The notes: generated from the letters alone by a model not told the origin. A stretch of DNA of 55,436 nt from Streptomyces montanisoli (GCF_017813245.1 NZ_JAGIQL010000029.1:1-55436), one strand, 5' to 3'. Counted from the stretch's first letter, positions 16,344 to 25,375 are shown. A program made the numbers and translations.

Positions 16344-17579
16344 GTGGCCTCCCATCCCGCGCCGCCCGGCACGCCCCCGAAACCGACCTGGGACCCGCGG
16401 TGGCCCGCCGAGCAGGTCGTTCCGTGGCTGCGCCCCACGATCCGGATACGCCTGACGCTGCTGTACGGCGGCATGTTCCTGATCGCGGGCATCCTGCTCC
16501 TGTCGATCATCTACCTGCTTGCCGCGCAGGCCCTGCACGTCGGCAGCGAGCTTCCCTTCACGATCGTTTCCGGCCAGGTCACCAGCAACATCTGCAACTT
16601 CCCCGGCCACGCGACGGCCGACGAGATCAACAGTGCGATGAACCAGTGCGTGAACCAGGAGCGCGCGCAGGCGCTGGACGACCTGCTCACCCGCTCGCTG
16701 TTCGCGCTCGTCGGCCTGACGATCATCGCGTTCGCCTTCGGCTACGCGATGGCCGGCCGCGTACTGTCGCCGCTCGGCCGGATCACGCGCACGGCGCGCC
16801 GCGTCGTCGGCACGGACCTCTCGCGCCGTATCGAGCTGGACGGCCCCGACGACGAGTTCAAGGAGCTGGCGGACACCTTCGACGAGATGCTGGAGCGCCT
16901 CGAACGCGCCTTCTCCTCCCAGCAGCGCTTCGTGGCCAACGCCTCGCACGAGCTGCGCACGCCGCTGGCGATCAACAGGACGCTGCTCGAAGTGCACCTC
17001 TCCGATCCGGGTGCCCCGGCCGAGCTCCAGCAGCTCGGCAAGACGCTGCTGTCCACCAACGAGCGCAGCGAGCAGCTCGTCGAGGGGCTGCTGCTGCTCG
17101 CCCGCAGCGAGAACCAGCTCGTGGAGCGAAAACCGGTCGATCTCGCGGAGGTCGCCGCGCGCGCCGTCGACCAGGCGGCCGCGGAGGCCGAGCAGACGGG
17201 CGTCGAGATGCGGACGCGGTGCGTGGCGGCGGTCGTGCAGGGCAACGGCGTGCTGCTCGAGCGGATCGCGCTGAACCTCGTGCAGAACGCCGTCCGCTAC
17301 AACGTCCGGGAGAACGGCTGGGTGGAGGTGTGCACGGATGTCCGGCAGGGGCAGGCGGTCCTCGAGGTGTCGAACACGGGTCCCGTCGTCCCCGCCTACG
17401 AGATCGATAATCTGTTCGAGCCGTTCCGCAGGTTGCGGACGGAGCGCACGGGTAGTGACAGGGGTGTCGGCCTGGGACTTTCCATCGCGCGCTCGGTCGC
17501 GAGAGCGCACGGCGGACGCATCTCGGCCGAGCCGCGTGAGGGAGGCGGGCTCGTGATGCGTGTCACGTTGCCGATGTGA
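16344..17579 (+). CDS. cutS: CutS, membrane sensor histidine kinase
   Basis: A 411-residue kinase. A membrane helix at about 34-60 and a second near 119-140 enclose an extracytoplasmic sensor loop of about 60 residues containing two cysteines, C84 and C102. A HAMP linker follows (LSPLGRITRTARRVVGTDLSRRI). The HisKA helix carries H202 in NASHELRTPLA, and the ATPase domain has N-box LVQNAVRYN, F-box LFEPFRR and G-box GVGLGLSIA. The GTG at 16344 lies five bases after the cutR stop. The paired external cysteines fit a redox or disulfide-folding signal, as proposed for this system; that part is family knowledge plus inference. Confidence 0.93.
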   Translation: MASHPAPPGTPPKPTWDPRWPAEQVVPWLRPTIRIRLTLLYGGMFLIAGILLLSIIYLLAAQALHVGSELPFTIVSGQVTSNICNFPGHATADEINSAMNQCVNQERAQALDDLLTRSLFALVGLTIIAFAFGYAMAGRVLSPLGRITRTARRVVGTDLSRRIELDGPDDEFKELADTFDEMLERLERAFSSQQRFVANASHELRTPLAINRTLLEVHLSDPGAPAELQQLGKTLLSTNERSEQLVEGLLLLARSENQLVERKPVDLAEVAARAVDQAAAEAEQTGVEMRTRCVAAVVQGNGVLLERIALNLVQNAVRYNVRENGWVEVCTDVRQGQAVLEVSNTGPVVPAYEIDNLFEPFRRLRTERTGSDRGVGLGLSIARSVARAHGGRISAEPREGGGLVMRVTLPM

Positions 17580-17985
17580 GCGGCTCCGCCCGCGGTCCCG
17601 GTGACCGTGAGGCTGTTCGCTTTGAGCGGAATTTCCGTCATCGCGAGTGATCGGTCTTTTGTGCGACGGATCACAGGAATGTTTGTGCACCCTCCTACGT
17701 TCAGTGATCAAACACCTGTCGGAAGGCCGGTAAAGTCCGGGTTTCCGAGGGGTGGGATCACGGGAAGTACACGGGGTGGTGCCTGCGAAGTACTACCTCG
17801 GGACCGTGTACGGTCCCCCTCGCCACCCGAAGCCGATCATTCGTGAGCGGCGCCGTCGGGTGTCGATTGAGTAACAGACCTTGATGTGAGGCAAAATCTC
17901 CGCTTCGGGTCGGGCACAAGTCCGGCCTCTCATGCGTTACGTGCGCTGAAGACATCACAGACACCCACAGGGGGAGAGCACCGAG
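17580..17985. other. 406-base region between cutS and the DUF4193 gene
   Basis: No coding frame looks real. The region contains the palindrome at 17800-17817 and two GAAGTAC motifs (17764-17770 and 17787-17793). A TTGAGT near 17867 followed by CAAAAT is a poor promoter because the spacer is too long. The DUF4193 promoter is presumably here, but I cannot place it. Confidence 0.5.
17800..17817. promoter_or_regulatory. Inverted repeat GGGACCGT-GT-ACGGTCCC
   Basis: Perfect eight-base arms around a GT spacer, 169 bases upstream of the DUF4193 start. It has the size of a dimer operator; as RNA the two-base loop would need one or two pairs to open. The function is unknown. Confidence 0.45.
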
Positions 17986-18282
17986 ATGGCTACCGACTAC
18001 GACACTCCACGCAAGACAGACGACGACGTCGACCAGGACAGCCTGGAAGAGCTGAAGGCGCGTCGCAACGACAAGTCGACCTCCGCGGTCGACGTCGACG
18101 AGTTCGAGCAGGCCGAAGGTCTTGAGCTGCCGGGCGCCGACCTCTCCAACGAGGAGCTGTCGGTCAGGGTCCTGCCGCGCCAGGCCGACGAGTTCACGTG
18201 CATGAGCTGCTTCCTCGTGCACCACCGCTCGCAGCTCTCCAGGGAGAAGAACGGTCAGCCGATCTGCCGCGACTGCGACTGA
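17986..18282 (+). CDS. DUF4193 family zinc-ribbon protein
   Basis: A 98-residue acidic protein conserved across actinobacteria. The first 60 residues are charged and probably disordered (repeated Asp/Glu, the motif SLEELKARRND, and a central VDVDEFEQAE). The C-terminus is a zinc ribbon: C72-X2-C75 in FTCMSCFLVHHRSQL and C94-X2-C97 at the very end. The layout resembles small RNA-polymerase-binding or ribosome-associated zinc proteins, but no function is established to my knowledge. The start is preceded by GGGGGAGAGCACCGAG. The following gene begins 11 bases after the stop, so the two are likely one transcript. Confidence 0.92.
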   Translation: MATDYDTPRKTDDDVDQDSLEELKARRNDKSTSAVDVDEFEQAEGLELPGADLSNEELSVRVLPRQADEFTCMSCFLVHHRSQLSREKNGQPICRDCD

Positions 18283-18293
18283 GAGCCGTCGCG

Positions 18294-19145
18294 ATGGTGG
18301 CAGGCGACCCGTTCAGGAAGCGGCGCTTCCGGCCGGCACCGAGCCCGGACGGAGAGCCGTCGCAGGACCGGCCCGGCGGTACGGACGCCGTACGGGACGG
18401 TGACGCCGCGCAGGACGGTAAGGACCGGCTCCCCTCGACCAAGGGCCGGTTCGAGCGCGTCAGGCGCGGCGTGCGCAAGGGCGGCTCGGGCGCCGCGGCC
18501 GGCCTCGGATTCGTGGCCGACCGGATCCTCGAGATCGCTCCCCGCATCCCCGTCCGCGATCTCGCGACGCTGCGGGGGCAGTTCCCGGGCCTCGGCCCGG
18601 AGGAGATCGCCGACAAGCTCGTGGCGGGCGCCGCGACGAGCAGCGCGACCGTCGGCGCGGGCGTCGGCGCGGCCGCCATGCTGCCCGTGCCACCGGCCCT
18701 GCCGGCGGAGCTGGCCGCCGAGATCACGGCGGTGGCGGCGATCGAGATCAAGCTCATCGCCGAACTGCACGAGGTCTACGGGCAGCGGCCCCCCGGCTCC
18801 CTCAGACAGCGCGGCATCGCCTACGTGCAGTCCTGGACCGAGGAGCGCGGGGTGGACGTCACAAAGCCCGCGACGTTCAACGGCGCGCTCAGCGGCCGCA
18901 TGAAGCGCGAGCTGCGCCAGCAGATCATGAAGCGCACGGTGCGCAGCCTCCCGAACCTCGTCCCCTTCATGATCGGCGCCGCTGTCGGCGCGATGATGAA
19001 CCGGAGGGACACCAAGCACGTCGCGGAACACGTCCGCGACGACCTGCGGCGCAAACAGGTCGCCTGGGACGCGCTGCCTGCCCTGCCGCCCCTGGAGCGC
19101 CCGGCGGACCCGCCGCCCGAACTCCCCGGCGACCTGCACCACTGA
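18294..19145 (+). CDS. EcsC-like protein of unknown function
   Basis: A 283-residue protein. After a basic, Pro-rich N-terminus (about 60 residues) comes a helical domain with long Ala/Val-rich helices: VRDLATLRGQFPGLGPEEIADKL, AATSSATVGAGVGAAAML, and AELAAEITAVAAIEIKLIAELHEVYG. This resembles the EcsC family, whose name derives from the third gene of a Bacillus ABC transporter operon and whose role is unclear. A second helical block (LRQQIMKRTVRSLPNLVPFMIGAAVGAMMNRRDT) may touch the membrane. The ATG at 18294 lacks a good ribosome site; a GTG one codon later is equally possible. It is likely co-transcribed with the DUF4193 gene. Confidence 0.72.
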   Translation: MVAGDPFRKRRFRPAPSPDGEPSQDRPGGTDAVRDGDAAQDGKDRLPSTKGRFERVRRGVRKGGSGAAAGLGFVADRILEIAPRIPVRDLATLRGQFPGLGPEEIADKLVAGAATSSATVGAGVGAAAMLPVPPALPAELAAEITAVAAIEIKLIAELHEVYGQRPPGSLRQRGIAYVQSWTEERGVDVTKPATFNGALSGRMKRELRQQIMKRTVRSLPNLVPFMIGAAVGAMMNRRDTKHVAEHVRDDLRRKQVAWDALPALPPLERPADPPPELPGDLHH

Positions 19146-19198
19146 CGCCCGCGCGGGCGTCAGGCCGGGGCGCTGTCCGGCGCCGCCTCAGGCCGCTG

Positions 19199-19657
19199 TC
19201 AGGCCGCCCTGGCGCCTTCGAGGGCCGCCGCGAGCCCCTGCGGGTCGCGGGTCGAGAGATAGACGTACGGCGTCGGGTCCTGCGGGTCCGTGACCACCAC
19301 ACGCACCGCCGTCGGCACGTAGCTGCGCAGCAGCATGAACGCCCGCGGGTCGGCCTTGTGCAGCCGCCAGGCCCTCGTCTCCTCCGGGTCGAGCACCTCG
19401 GGCTCGCCCAGCGCCGACAGCGGGATCCTCGCGTCGCCCGCCACCAGCGAGTCGCCCAGCACACGCACGCGCGCGGAACCGTACGAGCTGACGCAGCCCA
19501 TCGCGATCGCGCCGGCGCCCACGAGGCCCGCCAGCATCGGGATCGGCCCGAGCGGCAGCAGGATCAGCGCCCCGCAGACCCCCAGCAGGCCGGCGATGAT
19601 CCACCAGGACGTGGGCGCGGTGAGGCGTTCTTCGTAGCGCGGGGCGGAAGGCTGCAT
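19199..19657 (-). CDS. DUF3093 family membrane protein
   Basis: A 152-residue protein with two adjacent membrane helices near the N-terminus (SWWIIAGLLGVCGALILLP and LAGLVGAGAIAMGCVSSYG) and a soluble C-terminal domain of about 95 residues with strands such as VRVLGDSLVAGDARIPLSALGE. The family is conserved in actinobacteria next to dut and is uncharacterised. It is transcribed divergently from dut with only 57 bases between start codons. A CAAGCT six bases before its ATG could be a -10 for a leaderless mRNA. Confidence 0.88.
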   Translation of the reverse strand: MQPSAPRYEERLTAPTSWWIIAGLLGVCGALILLPLGPIPMLAGLVGAGAIAMGCVSSYGSARVRVLGDSLVAGDARIPLSALGEPEVLDPEETRAWRLHKADPRAFMLLRSYVPTAVRVVVTDPQDPTPYVYLSTRDPQGLAAALEGARAA

Positions 19658-19700
19658 GAAGCAAGCTTGACACGGGGGCCTGTGGGCGCTTCCGCGCGGG

Positions 19701-19706
19701 TAAGGT
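19701..19706 (+). promoter_or_regulatory. -10 element TAAGGT for leaderless dut
   Basis: TAAGGT is followed after eight bases by the dut GTG at 19715. The gene has no ribosome-binding site, which supports a leaderless start. Confidence 0.55.
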
Positions 19707-19714
19707 CTGCGCAT

Positions 19715-20242
19715 GTGAGCCACACCCCACAACGATCCCCTGTCGACGTCCTCATCCGCCGGGTCGACCCCGAGGCGCCCCTCCCGGCGTACGGGCACCC
19801 CGGCGACGCGGGCGCCGATCTCGTCACGACGCTCGCGGTGGACCTCGCCCCCGGCGAGCGCGCCGTGCTGCCGACGGGGGTGTCCATCGCGCTGCCCGAC
19901 GGGTACGCGGCCTTCGTGCATCCTCGCTCCGGCCTCGCAGCGCGCTGCGGAGTGGCTCTCGTGAATGCCCCCGGCACGGTGGATGCCGGGTACCGTGGAG
20001 AGATCAAGGTGATCGTGGTCAATCTGGACCCGCGCGAGAGCGTGCGGTTCGCTCGGTTCGACCGGATTGCCCAACTGGTCGTCCAGCAGGTCGAGAAGGT
20101 CCGCTTCCACGAGGTGGCGGAGCTTCCCGGATCCGCGCGGGCCGAGGGGGGCTTCGGGTCCACCGGTGGTCATGCCGCCACGGACGGTGCACAGGGTGGG
20201 AATCGATACGCTTCGGTCGTATCCGACCGGGAAGGACAGTGA
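19715..20242 (+). CDS. dut: Deoxyuridine 5'-triphosphate nucleotidohydrolase (dUTPase)
   Basis: A 175-residue trimeric dUTPase that converts dUTP to dUMP and pyrophosphate, keeping uracil out of DNA and feeding dTMP synthesis. The ordered motifs are visible: HPGDAGADL (1), HPRSGLAARCGVALVNAPGTVDAGYRGE (2 and 3) including the uracil-binding loop, FARFDRIAQLV (4) and the C-terminal EGGFGSTGGH arm (5), which closes over the phosphates. About 20 extra polar residues follow motif 5. The GTG start fits the leaderless -10 upstream. The next gene begins one base after the stop. Confidence 0.94.
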   Translation: MSHTPQRSPVDVLIRRVDPEAPLPAYGHPGDAGADLVTTLAVDLAPGERAVLPTGVSIALPDGYAAFVHPRSGLAARCGVALVNAPGTVDAGYRGEIKVIVVNLDPRESVRFARFDRIAQLVVQQVEKVRFHEVAELPGSARAEGGFGSTGGHAATDGAQGGNRYASVVSDREGQ

Positions 20243-20243
20243 C

Positions 20244-21050
20244 GTGTTCGGACGTCGCAAGAAGAACGGCTCCGCTCAGGACGCGACGGACGCAGCGGGC
20301 GAGGACGAGCTCCTCGACGGCACTGACGCCGGCGAAGAAGGCGGGGACGGCACAGACGCCGAAGAAGCGGCGGCTGACGAGGCCGGCGGCGCCCGCGTGA
20401 ACCTTCCTCCGGCTCCCCGGCCGGACGGCCCGTGGGACAGCGCGGAGGTCTCCAAGCCGGACGACGGCAGGGTCGACCTCGGTGGCATGTTCGTGCCGGG
20501 CGTCGAGGGCATGGAGCTGCGCGTGGAGGTCGCGGGCGACGCGATCGTCGCCGCCACGGTCGTGCTGAACGACAGCGCCGTGCAGCTCCAGGCGTTCGCG
20601 GCCCCCAAGAAGGAGGGCATCTGGGGCGAGGTCCGCGAGGAGATCGCCACCGGAATCACCCAGCAGGGCGGCATCATCGACGAGGTCGAGGGCCCGCTCG
20701 GCTGGGAGCTGCGCGCCCAGGTCCCCGTGCAACTGCCCGACGGCACGGGCGGCGTGCAGCTGGTGCGCTTCGTCGGCGTCGACGGGCCGCGCTGGTTCCT
20801 GCGCGGCGTGATCTCCGGGCAGGGCGCTGCCCAGCCGGAGACGGCGGGCCTGCTGGAGCAGGTCTTCAAGGACACGGTGATCGTGCGCGGCGAAGGTCCG
20901 ATGGCCCCCCGCGACCCGATCGTGCTGAAGCTGCCGAACGACGCGCAGATGGTGCCCGAGGGCGTGCAGCAGGAGGAGCAGGAGGGCTCCCGCTTCTCCG
21001 GCGGCATGGGGCAGCTGCAGCGGGGCCCCGAGATCACCGAGGTGCGCTGA
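20244..21050 (+). CDS. DUF3710 family protein
   Basis: A 268-residue protein with a strongly acidic, Gly/Ala/Asp-rich N-terminus of about 60 residues followed by a compact domain (WDSAEV..., LRVEVAGDAIVAATVV, PKKEGIWGEVREEIATGI, VRFVGVDGPRWFLRGVISG). The family accompanies dut in actinobacteria, and its function is unknown. The start is a GTG with GAAGGA upstream, one base from the dut stop, so it is translated from the dut transcript. The first residues (FGRRKK) are basic. A terminator hairpin follows 39 bases after the stop. Confidence 0.88.
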   Translation: MFGRRKKNGSAQDATDAAGEDELLDGTDAGEEGGDGTDAEEAAADEAGGARVNLPPAPRPDGPWDSAEVSKPDDGRVDLGGMFVPGVEGMELRVEVAGDAIVAATVVLNDSAVQLQAFAAPKKEGIWGEVREEIATGITQQGGIIDEVEGPLGWELRAQVPVQLPDGTGGVQLVRFVGVDGPRWFLRGVISGQGAAQPETAGLLEQVFKDTVIVRGEGPMAPRDPIVLKLPNDAQMVPEGVQQEEQEGSRFSGGMGQLQRGPEITEVR

Positions 21051-21089
21051 CGGCGACGGCTGTGTGAGCCGGCACAGACGGCCGGCGAC

Positions 21090-21120
21090 GGGCCGCACTC
21101 CCTTGGCGGGGGTGCGGCCC
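21090..21120 (+). terminator. Terminator hairpin after DUF3710
   Basis: GGGCCGCAC (21090-21098) pairs with GTGCGGCCC (21112-21120), and inner C/G pairs extend the stem. It separates the dut transcript from the kdp operon. Confidence 0.7.
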
Positions 21121-21246
21121 TTCGCCGTTCCCCGTCGCCGCTGGTGCCGCGTTCGCGCTGGTCACGGCCGTCCACGTAAGGGGTGCGTACAGGACGCGCC
21201 CCAGGCCGTATGGGACCCGTCAACGCGCGTCGCGCGCGGCGGAAGC

Positions 21247-21277
21247 GGAGGTTTCCTCGATACGTCAGGAACCCTCC
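21247..21277 (+). promoter_or_regulatory. Leader hairpin ahead of the kdp operon
   Basis: GGAGGTTTCCT (21247-21257) pairs with AGGAACCCTCC (21267-21277) with one mismatch and a nine-base loop. It ends ten bases before the AGGAG ribosome site of the first kdp peptide, so it could act on translation or mRNA stability. Confidence 0.45.
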
Positions 21278-21297
21278 TCCCTCCCTAGGAGCACACG

Positions 21298-21381
21298 ATG
21301 GCCGACGTGGCCTTCGTCCTCACCGCGTGCGCGACCTTCGCGCTGGTGGCCGTCATCGCGAAGGCGGTGGCGAAACTGTGA
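21298..21381 (+). CDS. 27-residue membrane peptide ahead of kdpF
   Basis: An ATG with AGGAG seven bases upstream opens a 27-codon frame encoding one hydrophobic helix (VAFVLTACATFALVAVIAKAV) ending in KL. Its TGA overlaps the GTG of kdpF by three bases, so it is translationally coupled to the operon. It is too short for most gene finders. I recall similar unannotated peptides before kdpF in other actinobacteria. A role as an extra small subunit or stabiliser of the KdpFABC pump is inferred from position and the single-span design only. Confidence 0.7.
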   Translation: MADVAFVLTACATFALVAVIAKAVAKL

Positions 21382-21494
21382 GCGCCTCATCCCCCGAGAT
21401 CGCCGAGATCGCCGAGAACGCGATCGGGCTCGCCGTGGCCGTCGCCGTACTGGTCTACCTGGTATTGGCGCTGGTCTTCCCGGAGAGGTTCTGA
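21378..21494 (+). CDS. kdpF: KdpF, small subunit of the K+-transporting ATPase
   Basis: 38 residues with one membrane helix ([18 protein letters not shown]) and the ending FPERF, which matches the (R/F)PERF terminus of KdpF. In E. coli KdpF is a lipid-like stabiliser of the KdpABC complex. Its GTG overlaps the stop of the preceding peptide and kdpA begins five bases after its stop. Confidence 0.85.
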   Translation: MSASSPEIAEIAENAIGLAVAVAVLVYLVLALVFPERF

Positions 21495-21498
21495 GGGG

Positions 21499-23190
21499 AT
21501 GGGTCCCGTACCCTCGGCCGCGCTCCAGCTCCTCGCCATGGCCGCGGTGCTCGGCCTGGTCCACCGGCCGCTCGGCGACTACATGGCCGGCGTCTACCGG
21601 TCGCACAAGCACCTCAGGGTCGAGAGGTGGGCCTACCGGTGCGTGGGGGCCGATCCCGACCGCGGGATGCGCCGGGGCGCCTACCTGCGCGCCGTCCTCG
21701 CCTTCTCACTCGCCGGCGTGATCCTCCTGTACGTGCTGCAGCGCCTGCAGGGCGTCCTGCCGGGCTCGTCGGGCCTCGCGTCCGTCGGCCCGGCCCAGGC
21801 GTTCAACACGGCAGCCTCCTTCGTCTCCAACACCAACTGGCAGTCGTACGCGGGCGAGCGGACGATGGGCGCCGTCGTGCAGGCCGGCGGCCTGGCCGTC
21901 CAGAACTTCGTCTCGGCCGCCGTCGGCATGGCGGTCGCCGTGGCGCTCGTCCGGGGCTTCGCCGCGTCACGTGACGACGGCGAGCTCGGGAACTTCTGGG
22001 CCGACCTCGTGCGCGGCACCGTCCGCATCCTGCTGCCGATGGCCTTCGCCGGCGCGATCCTGCTCGTCGCCACGGGCGTCATCCAGAACTTCGCGGGCGT
22101 CCACGAGGTGGGGCAGTTCACCGGCGGCCCGCAGCAGTGGAACGGCGGCGCCGTCGCCTCCCAGGAGGCCATCAAGGAACTCGGCACCAACGGCGGCGGC
22201 TACTTCAACGCCAACTCGGCGCACCCCTTCGAGAACCCGAACGGCCTGTCCAACCTGCTGGAGATCTTCCTCATCCTGGTCATCCCGTTCTCGCTGACCC
22301 GCACCTTCGGGACCATGGTCGGCTCCGTCAGGCAGGGCTACGCGATCCTCGCGGCCATGGCAGCCATCTGGATCGGCTTCTGCGCGCTCATGATGTGGAC
22401 GGAGTTCCACCACGGCGGCCCCGCGCTCCAGGCCGCGGGCGGCGCGCTCGAAGGCAAGGAGACCCGCTTCGGCGTCGGCGGCTCCTCGCTGTTCGCCACC
22501 TCGACCACCCTCACCTCGACCGGCGCCGTCGACTCCTTCCACTCCTCGTTCACCGGCTTCGGCGGCGGCCTCACCCTGCTGGGCATGATGCTCGGCGAGG
22601 TCGCGCCCGGCGGCGTCGGATCCGGGCTCTACGGCATGCTGGTCCTGGCCGTCATCGCGGTGTTCGTGGCCGGCCTGATGGTCGGACGTACACCCGAGTA
22701 CCTGGGCAGGAAGATCGGCTCGCGCGAGATCAGGTTCGCGGCGCTCTACATCCTCGTCACGCCGGCGCTCGTCCTCGTCCTCACGGCCCTGTCCACGGCG
22801 CTCGCCTCCCCGCCGCACTCGGTGCTCAACTCCGCCGCGACGGCGGTCTCGCACTCCCACGCCCACGCGTTCTCCGAGATCCTCTACGCGTACACCTCGG
22901 CCGCCAACAACAACGGCTCCGCCTTCGCGGGCCTGAACGCCGACACGGACTGGTACAACACGACCCTCGGCATCGCCATGCTGCTCGGCCGCTTCCTCCC
23001 CATGGTCTTCGTGCTCGCGCTCGCGGGATCCCTCGCCGAGCAGCGGCCCGTACCCGAGACCGCGGGCACCCTGCGTACCCACAAGCCGCTGTTCGCGTCG
23101 CTGCTCGTCGGCACGACCGTCCTCGTCAGCGGCCTCACGTACTTCCCCGCACTGGCCCTCGGGCCCCTCGCCGAGGGGCTCGCGTCATGA
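21499..23190 (+). CDS. kdpA: KdpA, K+-binding channel-like subunit
   Basis: A 563-residue polytopic protein of the SKT superfamily with four pore-loop repeats. The selectivity-filter-like segments are recognisable: [47 protein letters not shown] and [12 protein letters not shown]. Length and order match KdpA of other bacteria (about 555-560). It selects K+ and passes it to KdpB through the intersubunit tunnel. The start has GAGGGG just before the ATG and the stop overlaps kdpB (ATGA). It acts in high-affinity K+ uptake when external K+ is low. Confidence 0.96.
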   Translation: MGPVPSAALQLLAMAAVLGLVHRPLGDYMAGVYRSHKHLRVERWAYRCVGADPDRGMRRGAYLRAVLAFSLAGVILLYVLQRLQGVLPGSSGLASVGPAQAFNTAASFVSNTNWQSYAGERTMGAVVQAGGLAVQNFVSAAVGMAVAVALVRGFAASRDDGELGNFWADLVRGTVRILLPMAFAGAILLVATGVIQNFAGVHEVGQFTGGPQQWNGGAVASQEAIKELGTNGGGYFNANSAHPFENPNGLSNLLEIFLILVIPFSLTRTFGTMVGSVRQGYAILAAMAAIWIGFCALMMWTEFHHGGPALQAAGGALEGKETRFGVGGSSLFATSTTLTSTGAVDSFHSSFTGFGGGLTLLGMMLGEVAPGGVGSGLYGMLVLAVIAVFVAGLMVGRTPEYLGRKIGSREIRFAALYILVTPALVLVLTALSTALASPPHSVLNSAATAVSHSHAHAFSEILYAYTSAANNNGSAFAGLNADTDWYNTTLGIAMLLGRFLPMVFVLALAGSLAEQRPVPETAGTLRTHKPLFASLLVGTTVLVSGLTYFPALALGPLAEGLAS

Positions 23191-25370
23191 CATCCCCCCG
23201 TCTTGAGCAACGTCTGAAGCAAGAGGACGCACCCATGTCCATGTCCACGTCCACGTCCACGTCCACCTCCACCGCGGCCGGGGCCGCGCGCCGCACCACC
23301 TCTTCGGGCCGCGACCCGGGCGGCGGCCGCGTGGGCGGCGGCCTCTTCGACCCGGCGGCGCTGCTGCGGTCCCTGCCCGAGGCGTGCAGGAAGCTCGACC
23401 CGCGGGTGATGGTCAAGTCGCCGGTCATGTTCGTCGTCGAGATCGGCTCCGTACTGACCACGGCCTACGCCGTCGCCTCGCCGGGCGACTGGTTCGGCTG
23501 GGCGGTCGCCGCCTGGCTGTGGCTGACGACGCTCTTCGCCAATCTCGCCGAGGCCGTCGCCGAGGGGCGCGGCAAGGCGCAGGCCGACACCCTGCGCAGG
23601 GCGAGGACCGGCACGGTCGCGCGCCGGCTGACCGGCGGCGCCGAGGAACGGGTGCCCGGCACGGCGCTGCACGCCGGCGACCTGGTGGTCTGCGAGGCGG
23701 GCGACACCGTCCCCGGGGACGGCGACGTCGTCGAGGGCGTCGCCTCGGTCGACGAGTCGGCCGTCACCGGCGAGTCCGCCCCGGTCATCCGCGAGTCGGG
23801 CGGCGACCGCAGCGCCGTCACCGGCGGCACCAAGGTCCTCTCCGACCGCGTGGTCGTACGCATCACGGCCGAGCCGGGCGACACGTTCATCGACCGCATG
23901 ATCAGGCTGGTCGAGGGCGCCGCGCGGCAGAAGACACCCAACGAGATCGCGCTGAACACCCTCCTCGCGTCCCTCGCCGTCGTCTTCCTGATCGCGGTCG
24001 TGACCCTCCAGCCGTTCGCGTCCTTCGCCGGCGACCCGCAGACCGTCATCGTGCTGGTCGCCCTGCTCGTCTGCCTGATCCCGACCACCATCGGCGCCCT
24101 GCTGTCCGCGATCGGCATCGCCGGCATGGACCGCCTCGTGCAGCGCAACGTCCTCGCCACGTCGGGGCGAGCCGTCGAGGCCGCCGGCGACGTCTCCACG
24201 CTGCTGCTCGACAAGACGGGCACCATCACGCTCGGCAACCGGCAGGCCCACGAGTTCGTGGCCGTGGACGGCGCCGACGAGTCGCGGCTCGCGGAGGCAG
24301 CACAGCTCTCCTCGCTCGCCGACGAGACCCCGGAGGGCCGCTCGGTGGTCGTCCTCGCCACGGAGCGCTACGGGTTGCCGGAGCGCGACCGGTCCGACGT
24401 GCGCGGCGCCGAGTGGATAGCGTTCACCGCCGGTACCCGGATGTCCGGCGTCGACCTCGCCGCGGACGGCGCCGTGCGCAGGATCCGCAAGGGCGCCGCG
24501 GGATCCGTCGCGGCCTGGGTCCGCGGCAACGGCGGCACGGTGCCGGACGCCGCGCGGGCCCTCACCGACCGCATCGCCGAGGCCGGCGGCACCCCGCTGC
24601 TCGTCGCGGAGGCGGACGCGCGCGGCGCCCGCGTGCTCGGCGTCATCCACCTCAAGGACGTCATCAAGTCCGGCATGCGCGAGCGGTTCGCCGAACTGCG
24701 GCGCATGGGCATCAGGACCGTCATGATCACCGGCGACAACCCGCTGACGGCCAGGGCCATCGCGGACGAGTCCGGCGTGGACGACTTCCTCGCCGAGGCC
24801 ACGCCCGAGGACAAGCTCGCGCTGATCAGGCGGGAGCAGTCAGGCGGACGCCTCGTCGCCATGACCGGCGACGGCACCAACGACGCACCCGCACTCGCGC
24901 AGGCGGACGTCGGCGTGGCCATGAACACCGGCACCTCGGCCGCCAAGGAGGCCGGGAACATGGTCGACCTTGACTCCGACCCGACGAAACTGATCGAGAT
25001 CATCGAGATCGGCAAGCAGCTGCTCATCACGCGCGGCGCCCTGACGACCTTCTCGATCGCCAACGACGTCGCGAAGTACTTCGCGATCCTGCCCGCCATG
25101 TTCGCCGCGGCCTACCCCGGCCTCGACAGGCTCAACGTCATGCGGCTCGACTCGCCGCAGTCCGCGATCATGTCGGCGGTCGTCTTCAACGCGCTGATCA
25201 TCGTCGCGCTGGTGCCGCTGTCCCTGAAGGGCGTGCGCTACCGGCCGCGCAGCGCCGACCGGATGCTCCGCCGCAACCTCCTCGTCTACGGCCTCGGCGG
25301 ACTGGTCACGCCGTTCGCCGGCATCAAGATCATCGACCTGGCCCTCTCCACCGTCCCCGGCGTGAGGTGA
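23187..25370 (+). CDS. kdpB: KdpB, P-type ATPase subunit
   Basis: A 727-residue P-type ATPase that powers K+ import. The phosphorylation motif DKTGTIT (D342), the actuator TGES, the hinge [18 protein letters not shown] and the KGAAGS nucleotide site are intact. The ATG at 23187 overlaps the kdpA stop. A second ATG at 23235 with AGAGGACG upstream is possible and would remove 16 residues. The N-terminus carries a hexanucleotide repeat giving alternating Ser-Thr and a Gly-rich segment absent from E. coli KdpB. The Ser of TGES (phosphorylated to inhibit KdpB in E. coli) is present. Confidence 0.96.
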   Translation: MTSPRLEQRLKQEDAPMSMSTSTSTSTSTAAGAARRTTSSGRDPGGGRVGGGLFDPAALLRSLPEACRKLDPRVMVKSPVMFVVEIGSVLTTAYAVASPGDWFGWAVAAWLWLTTLFANLAEAVAEGRGKAQADTLRRARTGTVARRLTGGAEERVPGTALHAGDLVVCEAGDTVPGDGDVVEGVASVDESAVTGESAPVIRESGGDRSAVTGGTKVLSDRVVVRITAEPGDTFIDRMIRLVEGAARQKTPNEIALNTLLASLAVVFLIAVVTLQPFASFAGDPQTVIVLVALLVCLIPTTIGALLSAIGIAGMDRLVQRNVLATSGRAVEAAGDVSTLLLDKTGTITLGNRQAHEFVAVDGADESRLAEAAQLSSLADETPEGRSVVVLATERYGLPERDRSDVRGAEWIAFTAGTRMSGVDLAADGAVRRIRKGAAGSVAAWVRGNGGTVPDAARALTDRIAEAGGTPLLVAEADARGARVLGVIHLKDVIKSGMRERFAELRRMGIRTVMITGDNPLTARAIADESGVDDFLAEATPEDKLALIRREQSGGRLVAMTGDGTNDAPALAQADVGVAMNTGTSAAKEAGNMVDLDSDPTKLIEIIEIGKQLLITRGALTTFSIANDVAKYFAILPAMFAAAYPGLDRLNVMRLDSPQSAIMSAVVFNALIIVALVPLSLKGVRYRPRSADRMLRRNLLVYGLGGLVTPFAGIKIIDLALSTVPGVR
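23235..23273 (+). repeat. Hexanucleotide tandem repeat in kdpB (TCCACG type)
   Basis: About six units of a six-base motif, from ATGTCC through TCCACG to TCCACC, encode Met-Ser then repeated Ser-Thr. Copy number can change without a frameshift. Confidence 0.85.
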
Positions 25371-25375
25371 TCACC

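Noticed and set aside
17867..17897. TTGAGT...CAAAAT as promoter of the DUF4193 gene
   Set aside because: The spacer is about 19 bases and the -10 fits poorly, so it was not called.
21121..21297. c-di-AMP (ydaO-type) riboswitch in the kdp leader
   Set aside because: The leader is only about 180 bases and I see a single hairpin, not the paired pseudo-symmetric structure of that riboswitch.
22137..25370. A 1077-codon frame reaching back from kdpB into kdpA
   Set aside because: The first part is an out-of-frame reading of kdpA; the kdpB start overlaps the kdpA stop as ATGA.
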